A stretch of 64,000 bases of DNA from an uncultured Aquimarina sp. (lineage in GTDB: Bacteria > Bacteroidota > Bacteroidia > Flavobacteriales > Flavobacteriaceae): the NCBI GenBank assembly GCA_947489685.1, contig CANLEM010000001.1:186001-250000 (forward strand). The letters run 5' to 3'. The notes under the pieces are model-generated. The model saw nothing but the letters and a program-made list of their open reading frames with translations, searched no databases and was not told the DNA's origin. Below, one piece after another: positions 56,639 to 64,000 of this stretch. The position numbers were made by a program, and so were the translations under genes. Positions within the stretch are counted from its first letter, which is position 1. Each line of letters opens with the position of its first letter.

Positions 56639-58933
56639 ATGAAAAAAAATGTATTACTACCGGTAATATGTTCATTTCTTTTTGTGCTTAATATACATGC
56701 ACAGCAGAAAAGACATATTTTAAAAGGGGAAGGCTTGGCCACCTCAGAAATCCAACTTAGTGATCAACAAGTTCTTGAAAAAAGCAGGGCTTTTGATCAA
56801 AAATCCAAGGGGTTATCTCTTCAGCAAAAACCACAAGAAACTCCCGAATTTATTCTAAAACCTTTGAGGATAAATTTAAAAAAACCAAAGCCATTTATTT
56901 CGGCATATACGGTTTGGGAAGGACAAGGTTTGGATTATGAATTCATTAATCTTAGTTATCGTACTTCAAAAAATGGGAAATTGTGGTCTGATTGGAGTCC
57001 GGCGGTTTTTGATGGTCATTTAGAACAAACTAACCAGCGAATCATTTCAAAAATGGAATTCTTGGATAAAAAAATCAAGTTTATCCAATATAAAATTTCA
57101 CTTTCTATAGAATTGAAAAATGTGACGATCACTAGCGCGCAATTATTTCATTATAGTCCTGGTGAAACGCCAAAAAAAAACCAAAAACAGATACAAGAAC
57201 ACGCAAGCTTAGCACAAAAAGTGGCTTGTTCTAAACCATCGGTTGTAAGTAGAAACCAGTGGGGTGCAATTGCCAGAAACCCAGCAGCTACTTCGACAGT
57301 TTCACACCTTATAGTGCATCATGAGTTCGGATCTAATACCAGTAATGATTGGGCAGCAAGAGTACGATCGATACAAAACTTTCATATTAATGGTAACGGT
57401 TGGTCTGATATAGGATACAATTTTTTAGTTGATCCAAACGGAGTTATCTATGAAGGAAGAGCTGGGGGAGATAATGCGATTGGAGCTCATTTTTGCGGTC
57501 GAAACCGAAATACAATGGGTGTATGTATGCTCGGAGATTATTCTTCGGTAACTCCGACTAATGCAACTCAAAATGCTCTGAAAAATTTACTAGCCTGGAA
57601 AGCAGATAAAGAAAACATCAACCCAACGGGATCATCTTTTCATTACTCGGTAAACCGATCTTTGACTCATATATCTGGGCATCGGGACGCCGGTTGTTCG
57701 GCTTGTCCGGGAAATGGAGGATATGCAACTCTGGGCGGAATAAGAATTGGTGTCAATAACTTGGTTACCAATGGATGTTCTGGTGGAGGAACACCACCGG
57801 CTTCGGATACAACTCCTCCAACCACTTCTTTAAGTGCAGTTGGCGGAACTGTTCACAATGGAGATTTTAATGTTAACTTTTCTGATAGCGATAATGTAGG
57901 GGTTACCCGAAGATATTATCAGGTATTAGAAAAATATAGCTCGAACTTTTTGGCTAATCGTAGAAATGGGTTTTTTAATGAGAATTTCGGACAGGATTTT
58001 GGAGTATACGATATAGGAGCCGGTAATTGGAGCTTAGTCAACGAAAGGTTAAAACAATCCAATACTACCTCGGATAATACTATGTGGAGTTCATATTTGA
58101 TTCAGGGTTCTGGGTTGCCATATTTGTATGAGTTTGCTGCAAAGCTTACCTCAACTTCGGGCCCTAGAAAATTCGGAATTCATATTATGGCCTCTGATGG
58201 GACTTTAAGTCAACGTGGTAATTCATACCTCATTTGGTTTAGTGGTGAAGACAATAAAGTAAGAATTTACGAAACCATTAATAATATACTTTACTTTAGG
58301 GATATCGCAGATGTGACTTTGGACAATAAATGGGCCAAATATCGAGTTACATACAGCCCTGCATATGGAGTACTACAGGTATGGAAAAACAATGCATTAT
58401 TATTACGGTGGACAGACAACAGCCCCATACAAACGGGAGTTGCTATTTCTCTTCGAACTAATAAGACAGCGATTGAGTTTGATGATCTTAAAGTGTACAA
58501 GTATAGAACGGGTAGTAGCGTAAGAGTAACAGCAGGAAATCAGGATAACAATAATGACCTTCGTACTTCGACTGGAAAAGTAAAGAGTATCGTAAGAGAC
58601 GATGCGGGTAACTGGTCTGCTACTGGCAATTTAGATATTACGATGAATTTTGGAAGGTTCTTCACTCCAATCATAGATCAATTAACGCTCTATCCTAATG
58701 AAGTGACAGAAACTGCAGTGCTTAAATGGAAACAGCCCGAATTAGGAATAATAGACATATCTATTTTTGACCTACAAGGTAAACCAGTTATAAAAATGCC
58801 AAAAAATTATATAGATAAAGGAAAAAATGAAGCTGATCTTTCATCAATTGTAAATAGATTGCCCTCGGGCATTTATATCGTGAAGTTATCTTCAGGTTCG
58901 TATACCGAAACTATTAAAATGGTTAAGAAATAA
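56639..58933 (+). CDS. T9SS-sorted N-acetylmuramoyl-L-alanine amidase (PGRP type)
   Basis: A 764-residue secreted enzyme. Signal peptide (1-21, ending IHAQ), an unassigned beta-rich region (about 55-185), then a type 2 amidase/PGRP domain (about 195-375) with zinc ligands His227 or His228, His348 (SGHRDAG) and Cys356. A proline/threonine linker leads to a region with a laminin-G/concanavalin-like look (about 440-620), and a C-terminal T9SS type A sorting domain (about 690-764, ending TIKMVKK). It would cleave the glycan-peptide bond of peptidoglycan outside the cell, fitting attack on other bacteria or wall scavenging. No immunity gene is adjacent. Confidence 0.93.
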   Translation: MKKNVLLPVICSFLFVLNIHAQQKRHILKGEGLATSEIQLSDQQVLEKSRAFDQKSKGLSLQQKPQETPEFILKPLRINLKKPKPFISAYTVWEGQGLDYEFINLSYRTSKNGKLWSDWSPAVFDGHLEQTNQRIISKMEFLDKKIKFIQYKISLSIELKNVTITSAQLFHYSPGETPKKNQKQIQEHASLAQKVACSKPSVVSRNQWGAIARNPAATSTVSHLIVHHEFGSNTSNDWAARVRSIQNFHINGNGWSDIGYNFLVDPNGVIYEGRAGGDNAIGAHFCGRNRNTMGVCMLGDYSSVTPTNATQNALKNLLAWKADKENINPTGSSFHYSVNRSLTHISGHRDAGCSACPGNGGYATLGGIRIGVNNLVTNGCSGGGTPPASDTTPPTTSLSAVGGTVHNGDFNVNFSDSDNVGVTRRYYQVLEKYSSNFLANRRNGFFNENFGQDFGVYDIGAGNWSLVNERLKQSNTTSDNTMWSSYLIQGSGLPYLYEFAAKLTSTSGPRKFGIHIMASDGTLSQRGNSYLIWFSGEDNKVRIYETINNILYFRDIADVTLDNKWAKYRVTYSPAYGVLQVWKNNALLLRWTDNSPIQTGVAISLRTNKTAIEFDDLKVYKYRTGSSVRVTAGNQDNNNDLRTSTGKVKSIVRDDAGNWSATGNLDITMNFGRFFTPIIDQLTLYPNEVTETAVLKWKQPELGIIDISIFDLQGKPVIKMPKNYIDKGKNEADLSSIVNRLPSGIYIVKLSSGSYTETIKMVKK

Positions 58934-58970
58934 AGGTTTTAATTTGAAGTAAACCATTTTTTAAATACCA

Positions 58971-58999
58971 AGATGCAATATCACAATGATATTGCATCT
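58971..58999. terminator. Bidirectional terminator between convergent genes
   Basis: A perfect 13-bp stem (58971-58983 with 58987-58999), 3-base loop, followed by a broken T-run (TACTTTATTTTTTT) on the + strand. It overlaps the stop end of the next - strand gene by one base. Confidence 0.7.
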
Positions 59000-59571
59000 T
59001 ACTTTATTTTTTTCCAATATAATTTTTCACTATGTATTGATTTTTGCATAGGATTTGTCCATTTGCCATCAATTTTAACTTCAAAAATATCGACCATGGT
59101 GTTTTGATCTATAATTTTCCAGCGTTGTCGATAGAACAGCTTGCCGCCGCCATCTCCGACTTTCTTTTTTAAGAATGGTATGTATTGACCTTTGGCATAG
59201 TTAACAAATAAATCTCTTGAGATTAGTTGATCGGTAATAGTCATAGTGTCATATTGAGCCATAAGATCTTCTTTGGCAGTATAAGAGGAAGAAATAGTAA
59301 ATTTTTCTTGTACTCCATCCCATAAAATTAGACTAAAAAATTCGGGCATAATTTTTCCGTCTCTTTTATTTGTACCTGTACAAATTATATAGGTGTTGTT
59401 GGTTCCCCATTCAAACTCCATATACGCTTGACCTTTACCAAAATCAAGTGTCCAGGTGCCTATCAAATAGGTAAGGGGTTCATAAGGAGAAGTAGTTTTT
59501 TCTTTTGTCTTTTGAGCATACCCTGTATAAGTAAAACATACGAATATCGTTAGAATCGCTAGAGCTCTCAT
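58999..59571 (-). CDS. Exported protein, DUF1579/lipocalin-like
   Basis: A 190-residue protein with a signal peptide (about 1-19, ending GYAQ). The mature part starts EPLTYLIGTWTLDFGKGQAYMEFEW, where the LIGTW pattern followed by alternating strands suggests a small beta-barrel (lipocalin or DUF1579-like). No catalytic motif is visible. It is the third of three - strand genes (60138, 59606, 58999), all coding exported proteins. Confidence 0.7.
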   Translation of the reverse strand: MRALAILTIFVCFTYTGYAQKTKEKTTSPYEPLTYLIGTWTLDFGKGQAYMEFEWGTNNTYIICTGTNKRDGKIMPEFFSLILWDGVQEKFTISSSYTAKEDLMAQYDTMTITDQLISRDLFVNYAKGQYIPFLKKKVGDGGGKLFYRQRWKIIDQNTMVDIFEVKIDGKWTNPMQKSIHSEKLYWKKIK

Positions 59572-59605
59572 TTGTGTTATAGAATCGGTTATAGATTATA
59601 TGTTT

Positions 59606-60112
59606 TTAATATAAAGGTATCTTGGTTTCTTTGGCTCCCAACGATGCCAAAAATTCACTTACTTCTTTGGCATCATCCCCACCACGTTGCGCATGATGTA
59701 AAAGTGTAAATCCATGAGGCCCCTTGGCATGAAGAGCAGCTGGAAACAAATCAAGCATCGGTTTTATAATATCAATCCGTCCAAAAAGAGCTGCAGTAAA
59801 TATATTGGCTTGAGCTCCCTTATCGATTAGATACTGTGCTAATTCTTTATATCCCACATGACTAGCAGCTCCTAAGGCAGTTTCAAAATCACCATTTTTC
59901 CAATCGTGTGCAGCATTTAAAAGGGTAGGATGCTCTTCAAGAAGCATCTTTACCTTGTCAAATTTTCCGTGACCCGCACCCACAAATTCGGCAACTACTT
60001 TTTTGTCTAATTGAGTTTCTTTTTGTTGTTTTTTAGGAAACCCTATATATGGAGTGAGGGTAAAAACCCCCGTTGTCACTAGAGTAGTTTTGATAAATTG
60101 AGACCTGTTCAT
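59606..60112 (-). CDS. Exported ankyrin-repeat protein
   Basis: A 168-residue protein with an N-terminal signal of Tat-like look (MNRSQFIKTTLVTTGVFTLTP, but with only one arginine, so Sec is more likely). The rest is three to four ankyrin repeats, seen in GHGKFDKVKMLLEEHPTLLNAA, TALGAASHVGYKELAQYLIDKGA and GFTLLHHAQRGG. Ankyrin stacks bind proteins; the partner is unknown. It lies 25 bp after the beta-propeller gene, so they are probably co-transcribed. Confidence 0.88.
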   Translation of the reverse strand: MNRSQFIKTTLVTTGVFTLTPYIGFPKKQQKETQLDKKVVAEFVGAGHGKFDKVKMLLEEHPTLLNAAHDWKNGDFETALGAASHVGYKELAQYLIDKGAQANIFTAALFGRIDIIKPMLDLFPAALHAKGPHGFTLLHHAQRGGDDAKEVSEFLASLGAKETKIPLY

Positions 60113-60137
60113 AATGTTCGTTTTTTGATTGATGATG

Positions 60138-61142
60138 TTATAAAGGTAATTTCAGGATGCATACCTCGTATAATTTGTCTTGAGAAAACAAAGAACCGTC
60201 TTTATTAAAACTGCCAAATTGGGCATTGGCAACATAATACAGTTTATCCTTTATGATCTCTCCTGTGGTTGGATTATTCATCATTGGGTGATTTACTTCC
60301 AATGGTTTTGCGCTTAGGATTTTGTATCCTGTTTTATCTAATTTAAATTGTTGTACCGTTTTGGTATCAGGTTGAATTCCGATGAGAGAATTTTTATAAT
60401 AATACAATCCATCGATACTTTCTTGTTTACTAATTTTAACCCCTACAGGGACTTGGATATGCCGTGTTTTTTGATCTTGTATGTCGTATACCGAAATGCC
60501 ATCAGAATGTGCAATAAAAAGCTGTGATTGGTTGTCAGATAATGCAATTCCGTTAGGATACTTTATAGCCGAAGACGAGAATACTTTTACCAATTGATCT
60601 TGCTCTTTAGGAATTGTGTATAACGCATGTTCAGAAAACATATGTGTAATGTATACATCTCCATTTTTTGAAATGATGAGATCGTTAAAGAAATGTACTT
60701 GCCCGGTTACATCCAAAACGTATTTGTTGATTAATTTACCAGTATCCAGGTTAAATTTAAACACTCCGGCCGGGCGACCTTCAGTACCATCTTTACGGGT
60801 GTATCCTTCTAAGTTATCACCCCCAGAACTGCATACCCAAAGATGTCTTCTTTGTACGTCTATTTCCATCCCGATGATCATCCACAACCCTTCTTTTTTG
60901 GAGGTAATAAAATCTTGTTTTGATCCGTCTTTTGATACTTTGATAATTTTTCCTTTTCGAGTACTTCCCACGTAAAACTCTTCTTTTAAATTGTCATAGG
61001 CGATACTCTCAGGAAGAAGATCTTTTTCTGGAATGGTGAATGCAATAGAACTATTGTTTACTACATCTTTTTGTTCTTGGGAAACCATAACAAAACCAGA
61101 AAAAAGAAGAAATATTACAATATAGTAATGTTGGTAGTGCAT
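60138..61142 (-). CDS. SMP-30/gluconolactonase-like beta-propeller protein, exported
   Basis: A 334-residue exported protein (signal about 1-21). The six-bladed propeller is recognised from LLPESIAYDNLKEEFYVGSTRKGKIIKVS, FFNDLIISKNGDVYITHM and YPNGIALSDNQSQLFIAHSDG, the SMP-30/strictosidine-synthase pattern. The acidic metal ligand positions of true lactonases are only partly matched, so enzymatic activity is uncertain. It heads a three-gene - strand group. A symmetrical site (61164-61180) sits 21 bp before its start. Confidence 0.87.
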   Translation of the reverse strand: MHYQHYYIVIFLLFSGFVMVSQEQKDVVNNSSIAFTIPEKDLLPESIAYDNLKEEFYVGSTRKGKIIKVSKDGSKQDFITSKKEGLWMIIGMEIDVQRRHLWVCSSGGDNLEGYTRKDGTEGRPAGVFKFNLDTGKLINKYVLDVTGQVHFFNDLIISKNGDVYITHMFSEHALYTIPKEQDQLVKVFSSSAIKYPNGIALSDNQSQLFIAHSDGISVYDIQDQKTRHIQVPVGVKISKQESIDGLYYYKNSLIGIQPDTKTVQQFKLDKTGYKILSAKPLEVNHPMMNNPTTGEIIKDKLYYVANAQFGSFNKDGSLFSQDKLYEVCILKLPL

Positions 61143-61163
61143 GTTATATGTATTTTGAGTAGT

Positions 61164-61180
61164 GAAAGTACATTACTTTC
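61164..61180. promoter_or_regulatory. Operator-like inverted repeat in divergent region
   Basis: GAAAGTA-cat-TACTTTC: 7 perfect pairs with a 3-base spacer, placed between the - strand propeller gene and the + strand histidine kinase gene. The size and symmetry suit a dimeric regulator. The regulator is unknown; LytTR proteins usually use direct repeats, which argues against the adjacent response regulator. The rest of the 208-bp gap shows only a 15-codon ORF. Confidence 0.4.
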
Positions 61181-61350
61181 TTTTAGAGAATTAAATTTTT
61201 ATATCAGTGGTAGTAACTATTCTGTATACATATGCTTTCTTTATGTGAATGGTTTTTTGCGACTGTTCACATAAATTCAGAGTGGTTAGACATAAAAAGA
61301 GATAGAATGGATGATTTTAATACTAGCTTTGTTTTTATTAGCATAGCATT

Positions 61351-62391
61351 TTGAGTATCAAACAAATTACATATCATATCTTGTTTTGGGTTGTGGTCAC
61401 AGGGTCATTTACAATCTCAGAATGGGGGTATATGGATTCTTTTAAAGATGCTCTGATTTACGAATTGCTTTTTTTGCCTTCTCGACTTATTGTAGTGTAT
61501 ATAAATTGGTTTGTACTTATTCCAAGGTTTTTGTACAAGAACAAGTTGCTGCCGTATTTTTTAATTTTGATATTAATTTTATTAATAGTAGCAATTGGCC
61601 ACAGGTATTTTATGTTATATTGGGGATACCCTAATTTTTTCCCTCAGTGGATGCAGGGCCAGAAAATCGAACCTTTACGTTTTGCCAAATTAATTCAGGC
61701 TGTACTTATTATTGTATCTCCTGTGGCATTTACTACAGGTTTTAAATTATTTATGGATTGGTACAGACAGCGAAGAGAAACCGAAGTGCTAATCCAGGAA
61801 AAAACAAGTGCAGAATTGAAGTTTTTGAGATCTCAAACTAATCCCCATTTTCTATTCAATACACTAAACAGTATTTATGGACTCGCACTAGAAAAATCTG
61901 AAAAAACGCCAAGTCTCATTTTAAAATTATCTGATATTTTGAGCTATACGCTGTATGAATCAAACACCAATGAGGTGCCATTAACAAAAGAGCTAAAACT
62001 CATCGAGAATATAATTGCTTTAGAGAAAGAACGCTATGAAAAAAGAGTAGAGATTGAGTATGTTGTAAAGGGTGATATCGAAAGCGTAAAGATACCACCT
62101 TTGATCCTAGTACCGTTTATTGAGAATGCCTTTAAGCATGGTCTTAAAAACGAGGTTAAAAAAGGATGGATTAAAGTTACTATCAATGTATCTAAAGAAG
62201 AATTGTTTTTTACAGCGCAGAATAGCATTTCTAAACAAGAAGAAGAAAACAACAACGGTGGTTTGGGCCTTCAGAATATTTGCCGTAGGTTAGATTTGTT
62301 ATATGGCAAGCGTAAAAATTTAGAAATTAACAAAACTGAAGATGCTTTTATTGTTAACTTAATTATTAAATTACTTCAAGATGAAGCTTAA
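61351..62391 (+). CDS. LytS-type sensor histidine kinase with TTG start
   Basis: A 346-residue membrane kinase. Four hydrophobic segments (about 8-28, 38-60, 68-92 and 112-132) are followed by a HisKA_7TM-less His_kinase domain, with phospho-accepting His166 in TNPHFLFNTLN, and an HATPase domain with N-box VPFIENAFKHGLKN near 254 and GGLGLQNI near 305. The start is TTG; no ATG precedes the first helix, and the next ATG would cut off 27 residues. The stop of a 15-codon ORF (61307-61354) overlaps this TTG as TTGA. The gene overlaps the response regulator by 11 bp. Confidence 0.93.
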   Translation: MSIKQITYHILFWVVVTGSFTISEWGYMDSFKDALIYELLFLPSRLIVVYINWFVLIPRFLYKNKLLPYFLILILILLIVAIGHRYFMLYWGYPNFFPQWMQGQKIEPLRFAKLIQAVLIIVSPVAFTTGFKLFMDWYRQRRETEVLIQEKTSAELKFLRSQTNPHFLFNTLNSIYGLALEKSEKTPSLILKLSDILSYTLYESNTNEVPLTKELKLIENIIALEKERYEKRVEIEYVVKGDIESVKIPPLILVPFIENAFKHGLKNEVKKGWIKVTINVSKEELFFTAQNSISKQEEENNNGGLGLQNICRRLDLLYGKRKNLEINKTEDAFIVNLIIKLLQDEA

Positions 62392-63088
62392 ATGCCTAAT
62401 AGTTGATGATGAACCTATTGCACAAAATATTGTGAAAGGGTTTATTGAAGATACACCAGATCTAGAGGTTTTTGAGATATGTGATAATGCAATGGAAGCA
62501 CTTAAAGTCTTGCAAGAAAATGTAATTGACATTTTGTTTTTGGATATTGAAATGCCTAAAATTAGCGGTTTAAGTTTTTTGAAAACATTAAGCGTTCCAC
62601 CGGCAACAATTATTACTACAGCGTACAGAGAATTTGCCTTAGAAGGATTTGAATTGGATGTTGTAGATTACCTCTTAAAACCCTTTTCTTTTGAGCGTTT
62701 TTTAAAGGCGGTGAATAAAGTAAGTAGAAATCATGAAATTCGCGTTCCGGAACCTCAGGTATGTGAAAAAACCTATGAATATTTTAAAGTAGATCGTAAA
62801 AATATTAGAATAGATTATGCCAATATCATTTATATAGAGGGGTTAAGCAATTATGTAAAGATCCATCTCAACGATAAACATTATGTGGTATACCATAAAC
62901 TCATCGACTTACAACATTTACTTCCTGCCGATCAATTTGCCCGTATTCATAAGTCGTATATCGTCGCCTTTGACAAAATCAAAGCATATGGAGCAGATTA
63001 TGTAGAGGTTTGGGGTAGACAACTCTCTATTGGTAATACGTACAAAGAAAATTTTCTCGCGGTCCTTTCTAGAAGAAATCATGGGTAA
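62381..63088 (+). CDS. LytTR-family response regulator
   Basis: A 235-residue DNA-binding regulator. Receiver domain (about 1-120) with acidic pocket Asp9/Asp10/Glu11, phospho-acceptor Asp55 (FLDIEMP), Thr near 79 and Lys near 103 (LLKPFS). LytTR DNA-binding domain (about 135-233) with VDRKNIRIDYANIIYIEGLSNYVKIHL and RIHKSYIVAFDKI. It partners the kinase upstream through an 11-bp gene overlap. Targets are unknown; related pairs control envelope or transport genes in this phylum. Confidence 0.96.
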   Translation: MKLKCLIVDDEPIAQNIVKGFIEDTPDLEVFEICDNAMEALKVLQENVIDILFLDIEMPKISGLSFLKTLSVPPATIITTAYREFALEGFELDVVDYLLKPFSFERFLKAVNKVSRNHEIRVPEPQVCEKTYEYFKVDRKNIRIDYANIIYIEGLSNYVKIHLNDKHYVVYHKLIDLQHLLPADQFARIHKSYIVAFDKIKAYGADYVEVWGRQLSIGNTYKENFLAVLSRRNHG

Positions 63089-63108
63089 ATCAGGAGTAAA
63101 TGGTATTA

Positions 63109-64000
63109 TTAATGCTTTCTATGTATCCATTCATTAAAATCAATATATCCCAGAACTTGATCAGGAATCGGATACGTCATTAAGTCCTTTTTTAAACTAT
63201 CAAAAGCAATTCTTTTTTCAGGTTGTGAATAGATTACTGTTTTGGATAAAAATTTCAGAAGAGTTTTTTCATAGGAATCTATGTTTTTTTGTTTTTTCAA
63301 ATGTTTTTTCATGGTATCGATTAAATACCTTAGTGTAAATCCGTTTCCTAATTCGTAATGAACCAAGAGGTTTAACCAGTAGGTGTACGTAATCAGATCT
63401 TTTCGATCTTTTTTACTTTGGTGGTTTAAAATATTATTAATCCATTGAAGCGCTTTTTTATTATCTTTTTTCATAAAATAAATTACTGCAAACTGAAAGT
63501 TGAATGATAATTTGTAATTATCAGGAACCAAGGTTTTATGCTGGCCTATAAACTCCTGAATTTCATGCACAACTTCATGAGTAGTGTGCAATTCTTTTAG
63601 GTTTCGATGTATTTCTAGCTCGATATTATAGAGCCTTAATTTTTCTTTAATTAATGATGCAGAAATGGTATTAATTTTTTGCGCTCTTTGTTTGATTAAT
63701 AAGATTCTAACAAAAGCTTCTTTGTACTGTTTTTTAAATACCAAAAAGCCTAAAAGGTTATTGCAAACAGAAAAATACATTGCAAAAAACTCTTTGAGCA
63801 ATTCGGGTTGTTGCTCCCATTCTTTAATAAGCTCTTCTAATGTGCGTCTGGCTTTGTCATGATCCTTGGCGAGTAGTAGCTTTCTGTATTTATGAAGAGT
63901 TTTTAAGGTTTTATTCTGCAATGAAACACTTTTTTTATGGGAAAGCGAGAACTGTCCGGGGTCGATATTAGCTAGCAGTAAGTCAATGTATTCATTAGTA
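63109..64000 (-). CDS. Helical repeat protein of unknown function, 5' truncated by window edge
   Basis: The frame is open from the stop at 63109 to the end of the window, so at least 297 codons are present and the true start lies beyond it. The TTG at 63919-63921 is in frame but is not needed as a start, since 26 further codons (reading through TNEYIDLLLANIDPG and HKKSVS) are open before it. The visible protein is helical and basic, with TPR-like spacing (KARRTLEELIKEW, KKALQWINNILNH). I do not recognise the family. It converges with the response regulator at a 20-bp gap. Confidence 0.8.
   Translation of the reverse strand, partial: TNEYIDLLLANIDPGQFSLSHKKSVSLQNKTLKTLHKYRKLLLAKDHDKARRTLEELIKEWEQQPELLKEFFAMYFSVCNNLLGFLVFKKQYKEAFVRILLIKQRAQKINTISASLIKEKLRLYNIELEIHRNLKELHTTHEVVHEIQEFIGQHKTLVPDNYKLSFNFQFAVIYFMKKDNKKALQWINNILNHQSKKDRKDLITYTYWLNLLVHYELGNGFTLRYLIDTMKKHLKKQKNIDSYEKTLLKFLSKTVIYSQPEKRIAFDSLKKDLMTYPIPDQVLGYIDFNEWIHRKH

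Overview
The window looks like chromosomal DNA of a marine-type member of the Flavobacteriia (Bacteroidota), possibly close to Aquimarina. This is inferred from the low GC content, TAnnTTTG-type -7 promoter boxes, weak ribosome binding sites, lipoproteins with SCK/SCG-type lipoboxes, large proteases ending in type IX secretion (T9SS) sorting domains, carboxypeptidase-regulatory and TonB-receptor proteins, and a LytS/LytTR pair. No rRNA, tRNA, CRISPR array or insertion sequence was seen. The first and last genes run off the window.

Layout. 1-7.5 kb: three tandem MacB/FtsX-type permeases and one ATPase, closed by a terminator that is also a widely dispersed palindrome. 7.5-9.1 kb: a secreted carboxypeptidase-regulatory-domain protein. 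9.8-13.5 kb: a compact bacteriocin-type locus with a 63-residue double-glycine peptide whose core is a glycine zipper between two cysteines, an unknown membrane protein, a thioredoxin-like protein and a C39-peptidase ABC exporter. 13.8-18.3 kb: an ABC-2 permease fused to an M1 aminopeptidase, with its ATPase. 18.5-24.5 kb: a mostly housekeeping + strand run (hemB, TerB-like, cytochrome c, DinB, CNNM/CorC, ogt, serine hydrolase, exonuclease). 24.6-29.4 kb: a - strand run that includes a strongly structured non-coding RNA or leader at 25.6-25.76 kb. 29.6-37.3 kb: two very large secreted proteases (M4 and S8) that share domains and also share promoter and leader elements at identical spacing.

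37.5-44.2 kb: an esterase, a bestrophin, a thioesterase, an EamA transporter, an ArsC-like protein, DinB, a serine hydrolase and a DUF3298 lipoprotein. 44.3-51.5 kb: a methionine/cysteine-pathway PLP enzyme, glutamate dehydrogenase, a DUF4136 lipoprotein, recO, a TonB-dependent receptor and a HAD hydrolase that appears to start at CTG. 51.5-53 kb: two small secreted proteins and a second candidate small RNA. 53-64 kb: a sodium:solute symporter with an AraC-type membrane regulator, a YceI protein, a T9SS-sorted peptidoglycan amidase, three exported proteins, a LytS/LytTR two-component system and a truncated unknown gene.

The regions most worth attention are the glycine-zipper peptide locus, the two structured RNAs, and the shared control region of the two proteases. 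All calls come from reading the sequence; no database search or folding program was run.
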